Assembly (NCBI GenBank): GCA_036501665.1
Contig: DASXZW010000113.1
Span: 1-64,000 of the forward strand
Source: DATAUD01 sp036501665
GTDB taxonomy: Bacteria > Verrucomicrobiota > Verrucomicrobiia > Limisphaerales > Palsa-1400
Length of the DNA stretch: 64,000 nucleotides
Direction of reading: 5' to 3'
Part shown: piece by piece, positions 55,780-64,000 of the stretch
Layout: every line of letters starts with the position of its first letter
How positions within the stretch are numbered: position 1 is the first letter of the stretch
Translations under genes and position numbers: made by a program
Notes under the pieces: generated by a model
What the model saw: only the letters and a program-made list of their open reading frames with translations
Database searches by the model: none
Told to the model about the DNA's origin: nothing

Positions 55780-57174
55780 TTATTGTCCTTCTCCATAGGG
55801 AGGCAGCGCCATGCCTGGCCTTCGCGCGCTGAACTTCACCCGCAATCCATCCGCGCCATATGTGTGAACGGTCTTGGTGACGTAAAAAAAGCCGTCGAAC
55901 GGCGGACGCATCCCGGTGATTTGAATATGATTGCCTGGCCGTAATCTCGGGAGCCCAAGCGCCGTGCCTTCAATCGTGAAAAAATCTCGCGCCTTGCGCC
56001 GCAGCAACGCCTCGGCCAGCGTGCTGGCTCGCGCGGGATCAATATTGGTTTCGTTGGGCGAAGCCAGCGGATTGTCCTTCCGATTTGGGAAAAAATGGGC
56101 TCGCACCAGCGGCCCCGGAACTAGTTCCTGCACCGTTCCGGTTGAATCGTCCGGATGCAGTTCATCGCTCAGAATCGAAGGGGCCGCCGTCGCTGTTACT
56201 TTGGTCGGATTATTTCGGTCGCGATGCCGCCCTTTGACTTCCGATTGAGAGGGCTGTTCAACTACTTTGATCGACGGAGTGAACTCAACCAGGTTGCTGT
56301 CCCGTTGCAGTATAAATACATCTCCGGAGGACGTGTCGGGTTTAACTCTGGAACGCGAAGGCTCGAAATGAAACGCCAACGCCGATTGGGGATTCGTCAA
56401 ATCGGAGAATTCAATAAACACCTCGAAGTCCAGCCGATCGGCAAGCTTCTGTATGAACTCAAGGTAGGATTGACCGTCAAGAATGGACTCAACAATTCCC
56501 TGTGAATTGTCGTTGACGAAAGACGGCAGGGGAACTTGGGAGTCGGCGATGGTCGTGATCGGATACTCGGCTAGTTTGAGAACTTGTTGAATAATCTGGA
56601 TCTCTGGCGCTTTCTGAAATTCCTTTCGGGACTCTCGGCGGTCCTTCAACTGGCTCAGGTCATCTTCACCGGACACAACGACTCGCGCGCCCGAAGAGGA
56701 CGTAAAATCAAAACGCATATCGGTTATCGGGCCGCAAACCATCGGCACCCAGCTTTGCGCTTGCGCGGCTGGCTTGGAAAGTTGGACGTCTGTCGGCGGC
56801 TTCGGCCAATACCGCATATCGACCCGCAAACGCTGGCCAAAGGCGAGTAGGCTGAAGTCATTGTACTTGAACCGAGGCCAGCGCGGCTGACTAACTCCTG
56901 AAAGTTCCCGCGCGTCTGGAATTGGATCGTCAGAACCATTGCGACCCGACCGGTCCGCCGCCGTGGTTGTGTTCCAATTGTTGAAAGTGATGGAATATTG
57001 ACTGGCGCCTGAACAAACCTGCGTGACTTCAGCCTTGATGATATCACCCAAAACATCACCATCGAGCGCCTTTCCAATTTGCGCTCCGGACGATAACGCC
57101 TTCAATTTGCTGACCTGAATGCCAGGCGCAAAGTAGCTGCTGACGACGCGGTTGGGTGAACTGGACTGCGGCAT
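55780..57174 (-). CDS. Spike hub, gp27/late-control-D-like (N-terminal part of VgrG/Afp8)
   Basis: The 464-aa protein corresponds to the hub of the spike: 'VVSSYFAPGIQVSKLK' at the start, 'ISGVSQPR'-type beta regions in the first 120 residues, 'SYLEFIQKLADRLDFEVFI' (about residues 230-248), and 'LPRLRPGNHIQITGMRPPFDG' with 'YVTKTVHTY' near the C-terminus, all typical of phage late control D proteins. The gpV-like gene follows after 5 nt. Confidence 0.88.
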   Translation of the reverse strand: MPQSSSPNRVVSSYFAPGIQVSKLKALSSGAQIGKALDGDVLGDIIKAEVTQVCSGASQYSITFNNWNTTTAADRSGRNGSDDPIPDARELSGVSQPRWPRFKYNDFSLLAFGQRLRVDMRYWPKPPTDVQLSKPAAQAQSWVPMVCGPITDMRFDFTSSSGARVVVSGEDDLSQLKDRRESRKEFQKAPEIQIIQQVLKLAEYPITTIADSQVPLPSFVNDNSQGIVESILDGQSYLEFIQKLADRLDFEVFIEFSDLTNPQSALAFHFEPSRSRVKPDTSSGDVFILQRDSNLVEFTPSIKVVEQPSQSEVKGRHRDRNNPTKVTATAAPSILSDELHPDDSTGTVQELVPGPLVRAHFFPNRKDNPLASPNETNIDPARASTLAEALLRRKARDFFTIEGTALGLPRLRPGNHIQITGMRPPFDGFFYVTKTVHTYGADGLRVKFSARRPGMALPPYGEGQ

Positions 57175-57178
57175 GGGT

Positions 57179-57370
57179 TCAGCCTTGTTGTCTATGAATT
57201 CGTTCCATCTCTTCCTGGAGGATTTGAAGAACCAGAGGACGAAGCCGTTCGATGGTCAGCGGGTCCAAGCCATTGCCCGCGGAAGTTGACGCAGGGCCAT
57301 GTGCTTTGGCGCCGCGATCTTCAGCGTGAACATCAACCCGGGTTTTTATTTCATCAATAATGACTGGCAT
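57179..57370 (-). CDS. DUF5908-family small eCIS protein
   Basis: A 63-aa protein, 'MPVIIDEIKTRVDV', ending in an amphipathic helix ('LRPLVLQILQEEMERIHRQQ'). This is the DUF5908 pattern: a short peptide encoded between LysM and spike genes in many eCIS clusters. Its structural role is unsettled; it may help assemble the spike or tube. It ends 4 nt before the hub gene. Confidence 0.85.
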   Translation of the reverse strand: MPVIIDEIKTRVDVHAEDRGAKAHGPASTSAGNGLDPLTIERLRPLVLQILQEEMERIHRQQG

Positions 57371-57409
57371 TGCAATTTGGTGTTTCTAATCAAATTGTTA
57401 TTGTTGTCG

Positions 57410-58033
57410 TCACGACGCTGGAATTCGCAGCGTCATCCCGCTGTTTAGGAACCGGGGACGGTCGATGTTATTTTTGGTCGCAATGACCCGCCACATCCGC
57501 GGTTCGCCGTAAGCCTCGTTAGCCAGTTGCGCCAGCGTTTCTCCATCACGAATTGAGCGCACCCGGGTCCGGTCCGGGCTGCTTCGCTTCATGTCTCGAA
57601 TCTGCACCTCCACGGCTTCATAAGACTTCAGCGTCAATGTGACAGTGGCGCGAACGACGTTGCCGCCGGGGTCAAACAAAGAGAATTTCTCTTTGAGGGA
57701 CGTAACCACGCCCTGGAAGCGGACATCGCCCCACTCAAAAAGGCAGACGGGCGGCGAATGGAGCTCGCCGTCAATACAAACAAATTGCCTTAAGGCTTTG
57801 AGTGCCGCCTTTACCGGTTGACGGGCGTCGCTGCCGTCGAGAAACAGCGCCAGGCTCAATGTTTCGGCCTCGCCACGAACGAACTGGAGGATTGGCGTTT
57901 TAAGTCCAGGCACGTCGAGTTCAGCGTAGTTTGCCCCACGATCAATGCCATAGTCCGTGGGATTGAACATCACCTCGGTAAAAGTGGGGTTCTTAACCGA
58001 CATGTTCCACAGTTTTGCTTTGGCCAGGCCCAT
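57410..58033 (-). CDS. LysM-domain tube-initiator protein (Afp7-type)
   Basis: The 207-aa protein starts 'MGLAKAKLWN', has the tail-hub beta core ('VMFNPTDYGIDRGANYAEL', 'FEWGDVRFQGVVTSLKEKFS') and a C-terminal LysM domain (about residues 157-205; 'SIRDGETLAQLANEAYGEP', 'NIDRPRFLNSGMTLRIP'). In Afp/PVC this protein joins the tube to the baseplate hub. It is the usual neighbour of the second tube protein. Confidence 0.92.
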   Translation of the reverse strand: MGLAKAKLWNMSVKNPTFTEVMFNPTDYGIDRGANYAELDVPGLKTPILQFVRGEAETLSLALFLDGSDARQPVKAALKALRQFVCIDGELHSPPVCLFEWGDVRFQGVVTSLKEKFSLFDPGGNVVRATVTLTLKSYEAVEVQIRDMKRSSPDRTRVRSIRDGETLAQLANEAYGEPRMWRVIATKNNIDRPRFLNSGMTLRIPAS

Positions 58034-58063
58034 AGTAAGAGGAGTGCTTGGAATCGACGCTGG

Positions 58064-58681
58064 TTAAAATCCGGCGGATGCGCTGATTGAGCCGGCGATA
58101 TCCCCCATTCCTGGCAGCATGGCGGCGCCGACGCGCGTCAGACCTTCATGGGCAATTTCAAGTGTTTCGATGGCGATTTCGTTGCTCTTTCCGTTTAGAG
58201 CCGGCCCCGTGACTTTCTCGGGAAGACCGTTGCTGAAAGACCAGACTGCCGTGGGAATTCTTCCCAGGCCGGCCAAACCGGACAAACCGGGGATGCCAGT
58301 GACAGCGCCTCCCGCCCCTGGACCGCGATCACTCAGGATAATGATTCCGTTTTTACGGAGCACGCTCTGATCACCGTAAAGAACCTGGTAAAACCAATCC
58401 CAAAGTCCAGTGTCAGGAGTGACACCTTTCTTGAATACCAGATTCGTCGGCTTCCCCCATTTGATGAATTTGTGCGGCCCGGTGTTCAGGCCGCCTTCGC
58501 GATACTCCTCCGTTTCCATTTCAGCGTTGAGGCCGCTGACCTCGGCAAAAGTCCCTGTCAGCATGGCTCCCGCCATCCCTGCAACGGCCCCTCCAAGGGC
58601 GCCCAATGCGCCCGCGCTTGGGGTTGCGTCCATCAGGAAAACAGTAAAGTCGAAAACAGGAACGGGATTGACGAGAGACAT
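58064..58681 (-). CDS. Tail tube protein 2 (T4 gp19-like, Afp5-type)
   Basis: The 205-aa product has the gp19-like tube fold: 'FTVFLMDA' then 'GTFAEVSGLNAEMETEEYREGG', 'LVFKKGVTPDTGLWDWFYQVL', 'SNGLPEKVTGPALNGKSNEIA', 'ETLEIAHEGL'. A Gly/Ala-rich insertion near residues 20-45 ('GALGALGGAVAGMAGAML') is unusual and may be a flexible or membrane-active loop. It probably forms the layer of tube next to the baseplate. Confidence 0.9.
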   Translation of the reverse strand: MSLVNPVPVFDFTVFLMDATPSAGALGALGGAVAGMAGAMLTGTFAEVSGLNAEMETEEYREGGLNTGPHKFIKWGKPTNLVFKKGVTPDTGLWDWFYQVLYGDQSVLRKNGIIILSDRGPGAGGAVTGIPGLSGLAGLGRIPTAVWSFSNGLPEKVTGPALNGKSNEIAIETLEIAHEGLTRVGAAMLPGMGDIAGSISASAGF

Positions 58682-58697
58682 AACTCTTTAGATTAAA

Positions 58698-60590
58698 TTA
58701 CTCGAGAACTTCAACGACTCCTTCGTTGCGCCCGATTCGGAAAACAATAAATTCAGCAGGCGCCGCAATGGCTACGCCCACTTCACATAAAAGTTGGCCC
58801 ACGGCAATCGAATCCGCGGGATTGTTGTTGGAATCGCACCGAACATAAAAAGCTTGAGCGGGTGTATCTCCCCGCAATGCGCCTGAGTTGAAGATCGGCA
58901 TTAAAACTCCAACAACGCTTTGAGTGATCCGCATCCAGAGATAAGGCGTGTTGGGTTCAAAAACCAGGGTTTCCAAAATGGCTTTGCAGCGGCGTTCAAT
59001 AGCCGAAAGCGCTCTCCGAACGTTGAGGAACTGCAACCACGGATCTGTGGAAAGTGTCCTCGCGCCCCAAACCTGAATTCCATAACCGGCAAACGGTCTA
59101 ATTATATTGACAGATGGCGCCGCCACTCCATTTGCATTGGGCAGGGGGGAGTAAAGTGTGCTGTTAACCAGGTCATCGATTGCCGGTGTGATTCCAACCA
59201 CCGCATCCAGTGTTTCATTGGCTGGCGCGATTTGCGGGCCGCGCGCCAAATCTCGCCGCGCGATAACTCCCGCCACCGCCGCAGTAGGCGGCATCAGAGT
59301 TACCGGGGCACCCACTAATTCCTGCACGAGCAGCCATGGAAAATAGAGGGCGACGCAGGAAACTTGATAGATGTCGCCCAACCCGCCATTCTTTTGTTGC
59401 GCATCAAAGATCCCGCGCCAGAGCTGAGCCGATAACGTATCGGGCGGAATGTAATTGCCGCCATTGAGCACCAAGGGAGGCGCGAGAAGCAAGACCACCC
59501 GCCAGCATTCCGAAATGCATCGGGCCGCCATCTGAAGTTGAAGGCTTAAAAATGCGTCGCTCCAGGGATCTGTCGTAAACAAATTGGCCGGAAACAATGG
59601 GTCGCCATCGGAACCCGTGCCGCTGGCTTGTTGAATAATCGGCGCCTCAAGGAGTTTCGGGCAAGGCAAAAAGCAGGCGTCCTGCGCGGGCGGTGGCAAT
59701 TGCAACGTCTGGGTGGCCGCCTCTCCGCCTCGCGCATAAAGATCTGGGGCGTCTATGATGCTGACTTCATCGACAAGCAAAAGTCTTTCCAATCCGGTGG
59801 CTTCGGCCTGGCTTGATCCTTTCACGCCTATCATGTCCTGGCTGGCTCGATCCAATTCCACCCTGTCGTTAAAATTGGGGCGTCGAATGCAGCTCAAATA
59901 ACACCGGCCTCCGCCGTTGGCGAAAAATGCCTCAACCGCCGGCCCAAGCAGAGTGCCGTCATCGCGTGGCATTCCAAAAGCAGCCAGGTAATCGTTCCAA
60001 TCGTCGCAACGCGTCAATTTCAGAGATGGAAGCACCGTCAACCATATCGATGTGCCTGATCGCCGTACGCTAATGTCTGCGACTCGCACCCACCGTCTCG
60101 AAGCCGCAACCATGGCGTTGTCGCCCTCCGCCATCATAAAAGCCGCAACTGCCGCGGCGGCCGTCGGATTGTCAGGCGCAAGCTCCAGGCCGCTCGGCGC
60201 CACTGCCCCGTGGGCGACAATCAACGAAGCGTCCTTGCTCCTTGCGCTTGCTGCGATTGCGTAAACGATGCTCTGTCCATCAGCCAGCGGGATGCTGGAT
60301 GCGCTTTCCGAAAGCACCAATTGGGGTGTAGCCGGCACAGTCGCGCGTATTCCCCAACTGCGAAGCTGGAACTCATTGACATCGACCGCAAAAGCATGTC
60401 CCACCGGTGTGGCGCCGCCAGTAAGCTGGCTCGGCGGCGTTGAATCCCGAACGCGCGGTTCGAATCCGATAAATCCCGCCACATCCGTTCGAATTGGCAG
60501 AACCGTCGGCGCGCGCGGGCTTGGCGCCTGGTAAACGCCTGGAACCGTGTAAGTCGCTGGCTGGACGTTACTCAATGTCGATACGGTCAT
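58698..60590 (-). CDS. Tail sheath protein 2 (Afp4-type)
   Basis: From ATG 60590, seven bases after GGAG, the 630-aa sheath protein begins MTVSTLSNVQPATYTVPGVY and ends with the sheath C-terminal domain: 'YGIQVWGARTLS', 'WLQFLNVRRALSAIERRCKA', 'PNTPYLWMRITQSVVGVLMP' and 'VGVAIAAPAEFIVFRIGRNE'. The start lies inside the end of the tube gene (23-nt overlap, different frame), so translation is coupled. A large variable domain fills residues about 30-430. Confidence 0.92.
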   Translation of the reverse strand: MTVSTLSNVQPATYTVPGVYQAPSPRAPTVLPIRTDVAGFIGFEPRVRDSTPPSQLTGGATPVGHAFAVDVNEFQLRSWGIRATVPATPQLVLSESASSIPLADGQSIVYAIAASARSKDASLIVAHGAVAPSGLELAPDNPTAAAAVAAFMMAEGDNAMVAASRRWVRVADISVRRSGTSIWLTVLPSLKLTRCDDWNDYLAAFGMPRDDGTLLGPAVEAFFANGGGRCYLSCIRRPNFNDRVELDRASQDMIGVKGSSQAEATGLERLLLVDEVSIIDAPDLYARGGEAATQTLQLPPPAQDACFLPCPKLLEAPIIQQASGTGSDGDPLFPANLFTTDPWSDAFLSLQLQMAARCISECWRVVLLLAPPLVLNGGNYIPPDTLSAQLWRGIFDAQQKNGGLGDIYQVSCVALYFPWLLVQELVGAPVTLMPPTAAVAGVIARRDLARGPQIAPANETLDAVVGITPAIDDLVNSTLYSPLPNANGVAAPSVNIIRPFAGYGIQVWGARTLSTDPWLQFLNVRRALSAIERRCKAILETLVFEPNTPYLWMRITQSVVGVLMPIFNSGALRGDTPAQAFYVRCDSNNNPADSIAVGQLLCEVGVAIAAPAEFIVFRIGRNEGVVEVLE

Positions 60591-61017
60591 AAGCCAGCTC
60601 CATGGTCTCAATGGCGAGCTCGTTGCCCTGTCCTTTAAGGGCCGGGCCGCTGAGTTTGCTGCACCAGGCGTTGGTCAATTTCCACTTGAAGACATTTATG
60701 TGCTGCTCGTTCTGAAGCTGGATGACAACATTCCGGACCGGTGGAAAAGCCGAGCCGCCATCGCGCACTTCTTTGCGCCACTGCCATGGATACAGTGTGC
60801 CAGTCAGGCCCCGTTTAAGCACCAGCGGAGGGTACTTCTCAATGCCCGGAAGTTTGCGAACGGTGTTGAAAGCGTCGCCTCCTTCCCGGTACTCGATGGG
60901 GGTGTTCTCGCTGTCCAACCCGGAGACTTCCTGGAATGCAGCGACGATCGCGCCATCAATCGAAACAGTAAAATTAAAGGCGCTATACGGATTTTTATTG
61001 GGTCTTTCTGTGGCCAT
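60568..61017 (-). CDS. Tail tube protein 1 (T4 gp19-like, Afp1-type)
   Basis: The 149-aa protein is a compact tube subunit: 'YSAFNFTVSIDGAIVAAFQEV', 'GLDSENTPIEYREGGDAFNTV', 'YPPLVLKRGLTGTLYPWQW', 'AWCSKLSGPALKGQGNELAIE', 'MELAYDRIDIE' (each a part of the normal fold). It should polymerise into the inner tube that is driven out on contraction. It lies 7 nt after the major sheath gene. Confidence 0.94.
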   Translation of the reverse strand: MATERPNKNPYSAFNFTVSIDGAIVAAFQEVSGLDSENTPIEYREGGDAFNTVRKLPGIEKYPPLVLKRGLTGTLYPWQWRKEVRDGGSAFPPVRNVVIQLQNEQHINVFKWKLTNAWCSKLSGPALKGQGNELAIETMELAYDRIDIE

Positions 61018-61024
61018 AAGTGGA

Positions 61025-63574
61025 TTATGAGTTGGCGAAGCCGGTTATTTGCTGAATGCGGAAGATGACAAACTCAGCGGGCCGCACAATGGCCACGCCG
61101 ATTTGGCAGATGAGTCGTCCGTTCTGAATGTCATCCGCGGACATCGTGGTTTCGTCGCAGCGGACATAGAACGAATCCTCTGGTTTGAGACCGAACAGCG
61201 CGCCGTCCCTCCATTGAGTAGTCAGGAACGCGCTGACACTGTCACTCAGTCGATCCCAAGTGTCCGGCGTGTTTGGCTCGAAGACCACCCATTGGGTGCC
61301 AAGCGCAATCGATCTTTCCAGGAAAATCAGCGTGCGACGAACATTGATATACATGACATCAGTGTCGCTGGAGAGCGTGCGCGCGCCCCAAACGCGAGTG
61401 CCAAGTGTGTCGAACCGGCGTATGGCGTTGACCCCCGCCGGATTGAGAATGTCCTGCTCGCCAGTAACAAGGTATGCTTTTAAGCCGGTGATATCCTGCA
61501 CCACAACATTTGCCGGCGCCTTCCAAACGCCGCGGCTGTTATCGGTTCCAGCGTAAATTCCAGCCATATGTCCCGAAGGAGGCAGGTGTAGATTCTGGCT
61601 GTTCAACGTGATCTCAACCCATGGAACATAATAGCCGGCATACGACGTGTCATAAGCGTCACGGTGATTAAGGATGCCGTTGACCGATTCGCCGGGCGGG
61701 TCTTCCTCGCCGTCCAACACGGCAAAGCGATCACCTCGCAGTTCGCACTGGTTGATCAACTCGTCCTGCACAACCTGCGCTGTTCGTCCGGGCGCCGCGA
61801 TAATGCTGATATTCTCGGCGTCCTGAAGCGACTGGATGCCACTGCGATGGTTTGGACCATTGTCAACACCAATGTAATCGTCGTCATCGGGATCGTTTCC
61901 GTCAGAGCCGAAAGCAACCAACGATTGGAGGTCCGCGATGATCGGCGCGAGATCGGAGGTGATCGTATTGACGTTCGTGCCGACCGAAGCCGAATCGGCC
62001 GCCAGGGCAGCTGCGGTGGCGGCATTCTGGGGATTCGTCGTCGCATCCGTAACAGCCGCCGTGGCAGCAGTGACAGCTGCGGCCGCTGCGGCCGTTATGG
62101 CCGGGACCTGTGCCAGCGCCGAGGCAAGCACGCCTGACGCCTGTGTTTGAACATTAGTGGCTGCTGTAGCAGCATCGGTAAGCGCTGTCTCTGCGTTCTG
62201 AACCGTAACGACTAACGGATCGGCATTTCCTAATGGCAATACCCCAGCGGCCATTGCGACCACAGCAGCCTGCAAAGCCGTCGCAGCTTGGCCCAACGTA
62301 GTCAGCGCCTGTTGGGCATTGGTCGAATCAGGATTCAACGCGTTGATTGCAGCCGTAATCGACAGCGGGAAACCGTTGAAAGTCACGGGTTGCGATGCCA
62401 AAGTCGCGTCTTCGCTGCCGGAAAGATTTCCAGAAGTTTGCCCCATCGGAAGGCCAACACCCGGCGGTTCCACCCAGGCAAGCTGGGATTGAGCATTGAT
62501 GATTGTTGAATAATGCCGCGCCCGAACCGCCGGATTCGGATCGGGATTCCAAGTCAATTGGGTGAACTTCTCTATGACGGCCACCGCTGGCGTAGGATCA
62601 ACAATGCTAATGTCAATTTCGACGATACGGACGAAATTCGTCGTGGCAACGGCCACTCCAAGCGGAGCCTCCAAATCTAGAATCCCATTGGCAGCAATGC
62701 TCGAAACGACATGGTAGGTCAATTGTGTGCCATGATCGATTTCGATGATGGCCCCTATATAAAACCCCGATGTGGATTGAACTTGAACTGAGGTCGCCGT
62801 CGCTGCGCCTGCCAGCGTGACCGATACGGCCCTTCGCTTCGACGGCGTCACGCTTACAGTCAAATTGGAACTCCATGCGCCGGGATTGCTTGCCCAAATG
62901 ACGGGACCCTGCGCGCCGAGTGTGCCGCCGGGCACCGCGTAAACGTCACTGGCGCTTAACGCCACGGCAATCCCCACGGTCAAATTCACTGCGGCAGTAG
63001 TGGTATTGTAAGTTTGGACCGCCGCGGTAAGTTGGTTTGCGCCATTCATGACCGGCAGGCCGTCCTTGTGGAAAAAAGAAAGCAACGTTCCATTGGCAAT
63101 TCCCCGGAGCGCCGTGAACGTGATCGTCCCGGCATTCACCGCCACGTCGCTGGCAAGACTCAGGACAGTACCCTGGCCAAGGCGCAACATGCCATAACTG
63201 GCGCTTGCCCCAAGGTCGGCCGGGTCGTAGTGAATCACTCGCGACACATAGCAAATTTGACCACCATTAGAAAAAAAGCCGTGTACAGCATAACCCAGGT
63301 AGGCATTGTCCTCCGGGTCTGGCAACGGCAGCGGGTTGCCAAACTGCCGTGTGAAATCAGAAAAGCTGGTGATCAGCGCTGGCGTGGGCGTTTGTGTCAG
63401 CACAACTGTTTGCGGGTCCGTCGGAAGCGGCGTGAAGGGCAGGGGAAATCCTGGCGCAGGTCCGCGCTCCGCCGGTCCCACGAAACCAGCAATGCTGGTG
63501 CTGACTCCCTCGATGGCCCGCATTTGCGGAGGAAGTTCTTCGATATAAACGCCAGGTGATAGATAATCAGGCAT
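61025..63574 (-). CDS. Major tail sheath protein with long Ala-rich insertion
   Basis: The 849-aa protein begins 'MPDYLSPGVYIEELPP', the usual sheath N-terminus, and ends with the sheath C-domain: 'RVWGARTLSSDTDVMYINV', 'SIALGTQWVVFEPNTPDTWD', 'FYVRCDETTMS', 'ICQIGVAIVRPAEFVIFRI'. It is far longer than the roughly 350-450 residues of typical Afp/PVC sheaths. Beta-rich decoration covers about residues 120-340, and a helical Ala/Thr-rich stretch about 410-560 ('AAAAAVTAATAAVTDATT'). Contraction of this sheath powers injection. Confidence 0.93.
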   Translation of the reverse strand: MPDYLSPGVYIEELPPQMRAIEGVSTSIAGFVGPAERGPAPGFPLPFTPLPTDPQTVVLTQTPTPALITSFSDFTRQFGNPLPLPDPEDNAYLGYAVHGFFSNGGQICYVSRVIHYDPADLGASASYGMLRLGQGTVLSLASDVAVNAGTITFTALRGIANGTLLSFFHKDGLPVMNGANQLTAAVQTYNTTTAAVNLTVGIAVALSASDVYAVPGGTLGAQGPVIWASNPGAWSSNLTVSVTPSKRRAVSVTLAGAATATSVQVQSTSGFYIGAIIEIDHGTQLTYHVVSSIAANGILDLEAPLGVAVATTNFVRIVEIDISIVDPTPAVAVIEKFTQLTWNPDPNPAVRARHYSTIINAQSQLAWVEPPGVGLPMGQTSGNLSGSEDATLASQPVTFNGFPLSITAAINALNPDSTNAQQALTTLGQAATALQAAVVAMAAGVLPLGNADPLVVTVQNAETALTDAATAATNVQTQASGVLASALAQVPAITAAAAAAVTAATAAVTDATTNPQNAATAAALAADSASVGTNVNTITSDLAPIIADLQSLVAFGSDGNDPDDDDYIGVDNGPNHRSGIQSLQDAENISIIAAPGRTAQVVQDELINQCELRGDRFAVLDGEEDPPGESVNGILNHRDAYDTSYAGYYVPWVEITLNSQNLHLPPSGHMAGIYAGTDNSRGVWKAPANVVVQDITGLKAYLVTGEQDILNPAGVNAIRRFDTLGTRVWGARTLSSDTDVMYINVRRTLIFLERSIALGTQWVVFEPNTPDTWDRLSDSVSAFLTTQWRDGALFGLKPEDSFYVRCDETTMSADDIQNGRLICQIGVAIVRPAEFVIFRIQQITGFANS

Positions 63575-63588
63575 GATAAGAATCCTTT

Positions 63589-64000
63589 CTAAGCAATGTT
63601 GAGTTTTACAAAATTTGTCACGAATCCAATCGGCGCCGTCAGCGTCGTCGGGTTTGTTATCAAGGTTGAATTTCCTGCGTTCAGGACCTGAACGTTTAAC
63701 GTGGAGGTCGCGTTTGGCGTCGGCCCGGAACGCAAATTCGGCAGGCGGAATAGAAACTGGCCCAAACCGTCCGTTCGGGTGTATGGCGGGATTGGCGGCG
63801 GGGGTAACGCCGAGTCCAATAAAATAACCTTCAGTCCCGTGACATTTTGATTGGTGGCGCTCACCACCGTTCCCACTACTGCCGTCTCACCCGGCGGCGG
63901 GCGAAACGCGACCGTTGGCCAAAGCGTGATGTCAACTCTATAATCTGTCACCAACGGCGGCGAATGAGGCGTCGGTGGCAGGGTCAACTGTCGGGTTTCC
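63589..64000 (-). CDS. C-terminal part of a carboxypeptidase-regulatory-like protein, 5' end outside window
   Basis: The frame is open to the right edge and the first in-window possible start is a TTG at 63987, so the gene most likely begins outside. The visible 132 residues contain 'LVTDYRVDITLWPTVAFRP', 'GETAVVGTVVSATNQNVTGLK', 'YTRTDGLGQFLFRLPNL', a carboxypeptidase-regulatory-like beta fold. In related clusters a DUF4255 (cap/terminator) gene stands directly before the sheath, sometimes with such a domain; whether this is its C-terminus cannot be seen. Confidence 0.7.
   Translation of the reverse strand, partial: ETRQLTLPPTPHSPPLVTDYRVDITLWPTVAFRPPPGETAVVGTVVSATNQNVTGLKVILLDSALPPPPIPPYTRTDGLGQFLFRLPNLRSGPTPNATSTLNVQVLNAGNSTLITNPTTLTAPIGFVTNFVKLNIA

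Noticed and set aside
60430..60460. GGTTCGAATCC word like a tRNA T-arm
   Set aside because: It is inside the second sheath gene and no acceptor, D or anticodon arm can be drawn around it.
37001..64000. Whole region as an integrated contractile prophage
   Set aside because: Capsid, portal, terminase, integrase and lysis genes are absent, while AAA+ ATPase, DUF4157, DUF5908, LysM and doubled sheath/tube genes are present; this fits an eCIS.

Overview
The window looks like a chromosomal segment of a member of the Verrucomicrobiota. This is inferred from gene content, not from a marker phylogeny. The pointers are two H-X9-DG-type pseudopilins, a long-form class II fumarase, many secreted carbohydrate- and sulfate-ester-active proteins (GH27, GxGYxYP, sulfatase, jellyroll proteins), and intergenic short tandem and hairpin repeats. 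I found no rRNA, tRNA, CRISPR array or insertion sequence.

The left part (1-36 kb) is ordinary chromosome with small mixed-strand operons. It holds a very large secreted repeat protein cut by the window edge, an NPCBM-GH27 alpha-galactosidase, fumC, a rhomboid protease, an SpoIIAA-like protein, a membrane-anchored Hsp20-like protein, and an SCO1/cupredoxin copper pair. It continues with queG-aroK, rpmI-rplT-pheS followed by a CheY-like protein, a CbiX-like chelatase, a MazF-type toxin with a 51-aa partner, a fused NAD(P)HX repair enzyme, an adenylate-kinase-like gene coupled to fmt, a Prc-type protease, a GxGYxYP protein and a sulfatase. Several intergenic repeats occur here: a nested hairpin family ending in CTCCTGTTAA, a 9-nt tandem repeat, an ATTAGG/ATTAAG hexamer cruciform and a REPIN-like inverted repeat.

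At 36.0-37.0 kb there is a decayed patch: a C-terminal remnant of the helicase HrpA, followed by a small zinc-ribbon gene split by an in-frame TAG. This patch borders the most interesting region.

From 37.2 kb to the right edge lies a phage-tail-like extracellular contractile injection system (eCIS). An AAA+ ATPase runs rightward and meets a tightly packed leftward array. In transcription order the array encodes a carboxypeptidase-regulatory-like protein (cut by the edge), a large sheath protein, a tube protein, a second sheath protein, a second tube protein, a LysM protein, a DUF5908 peptide, gp27-like and gp5/gpV-like spike parts, a gp25-like protein, a gpJ-like baseplate protein, and a gpI-like baseplate protein carrying an NHL-type propeller. 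Then come two related Cys-rich proteins of unknown role, a CIS_TMP-like tape-measure candidate, and a 1319-aa protein. That last protein joins the eCIS-core DUF4157 domain to a C-terminal PD-(D/E)XK-type nuclease signature. It is followed, with a 4-nt overlap, by an acidic 254-aa protein that is probably its immunity protein. The likely story is a tail-like particle assembled with the ATPase and loaded with a nuclease cargo that the producer neutralises itself. No PAAR tip, classical tail fibre or DUF4255 cap gene is visible inside the window.
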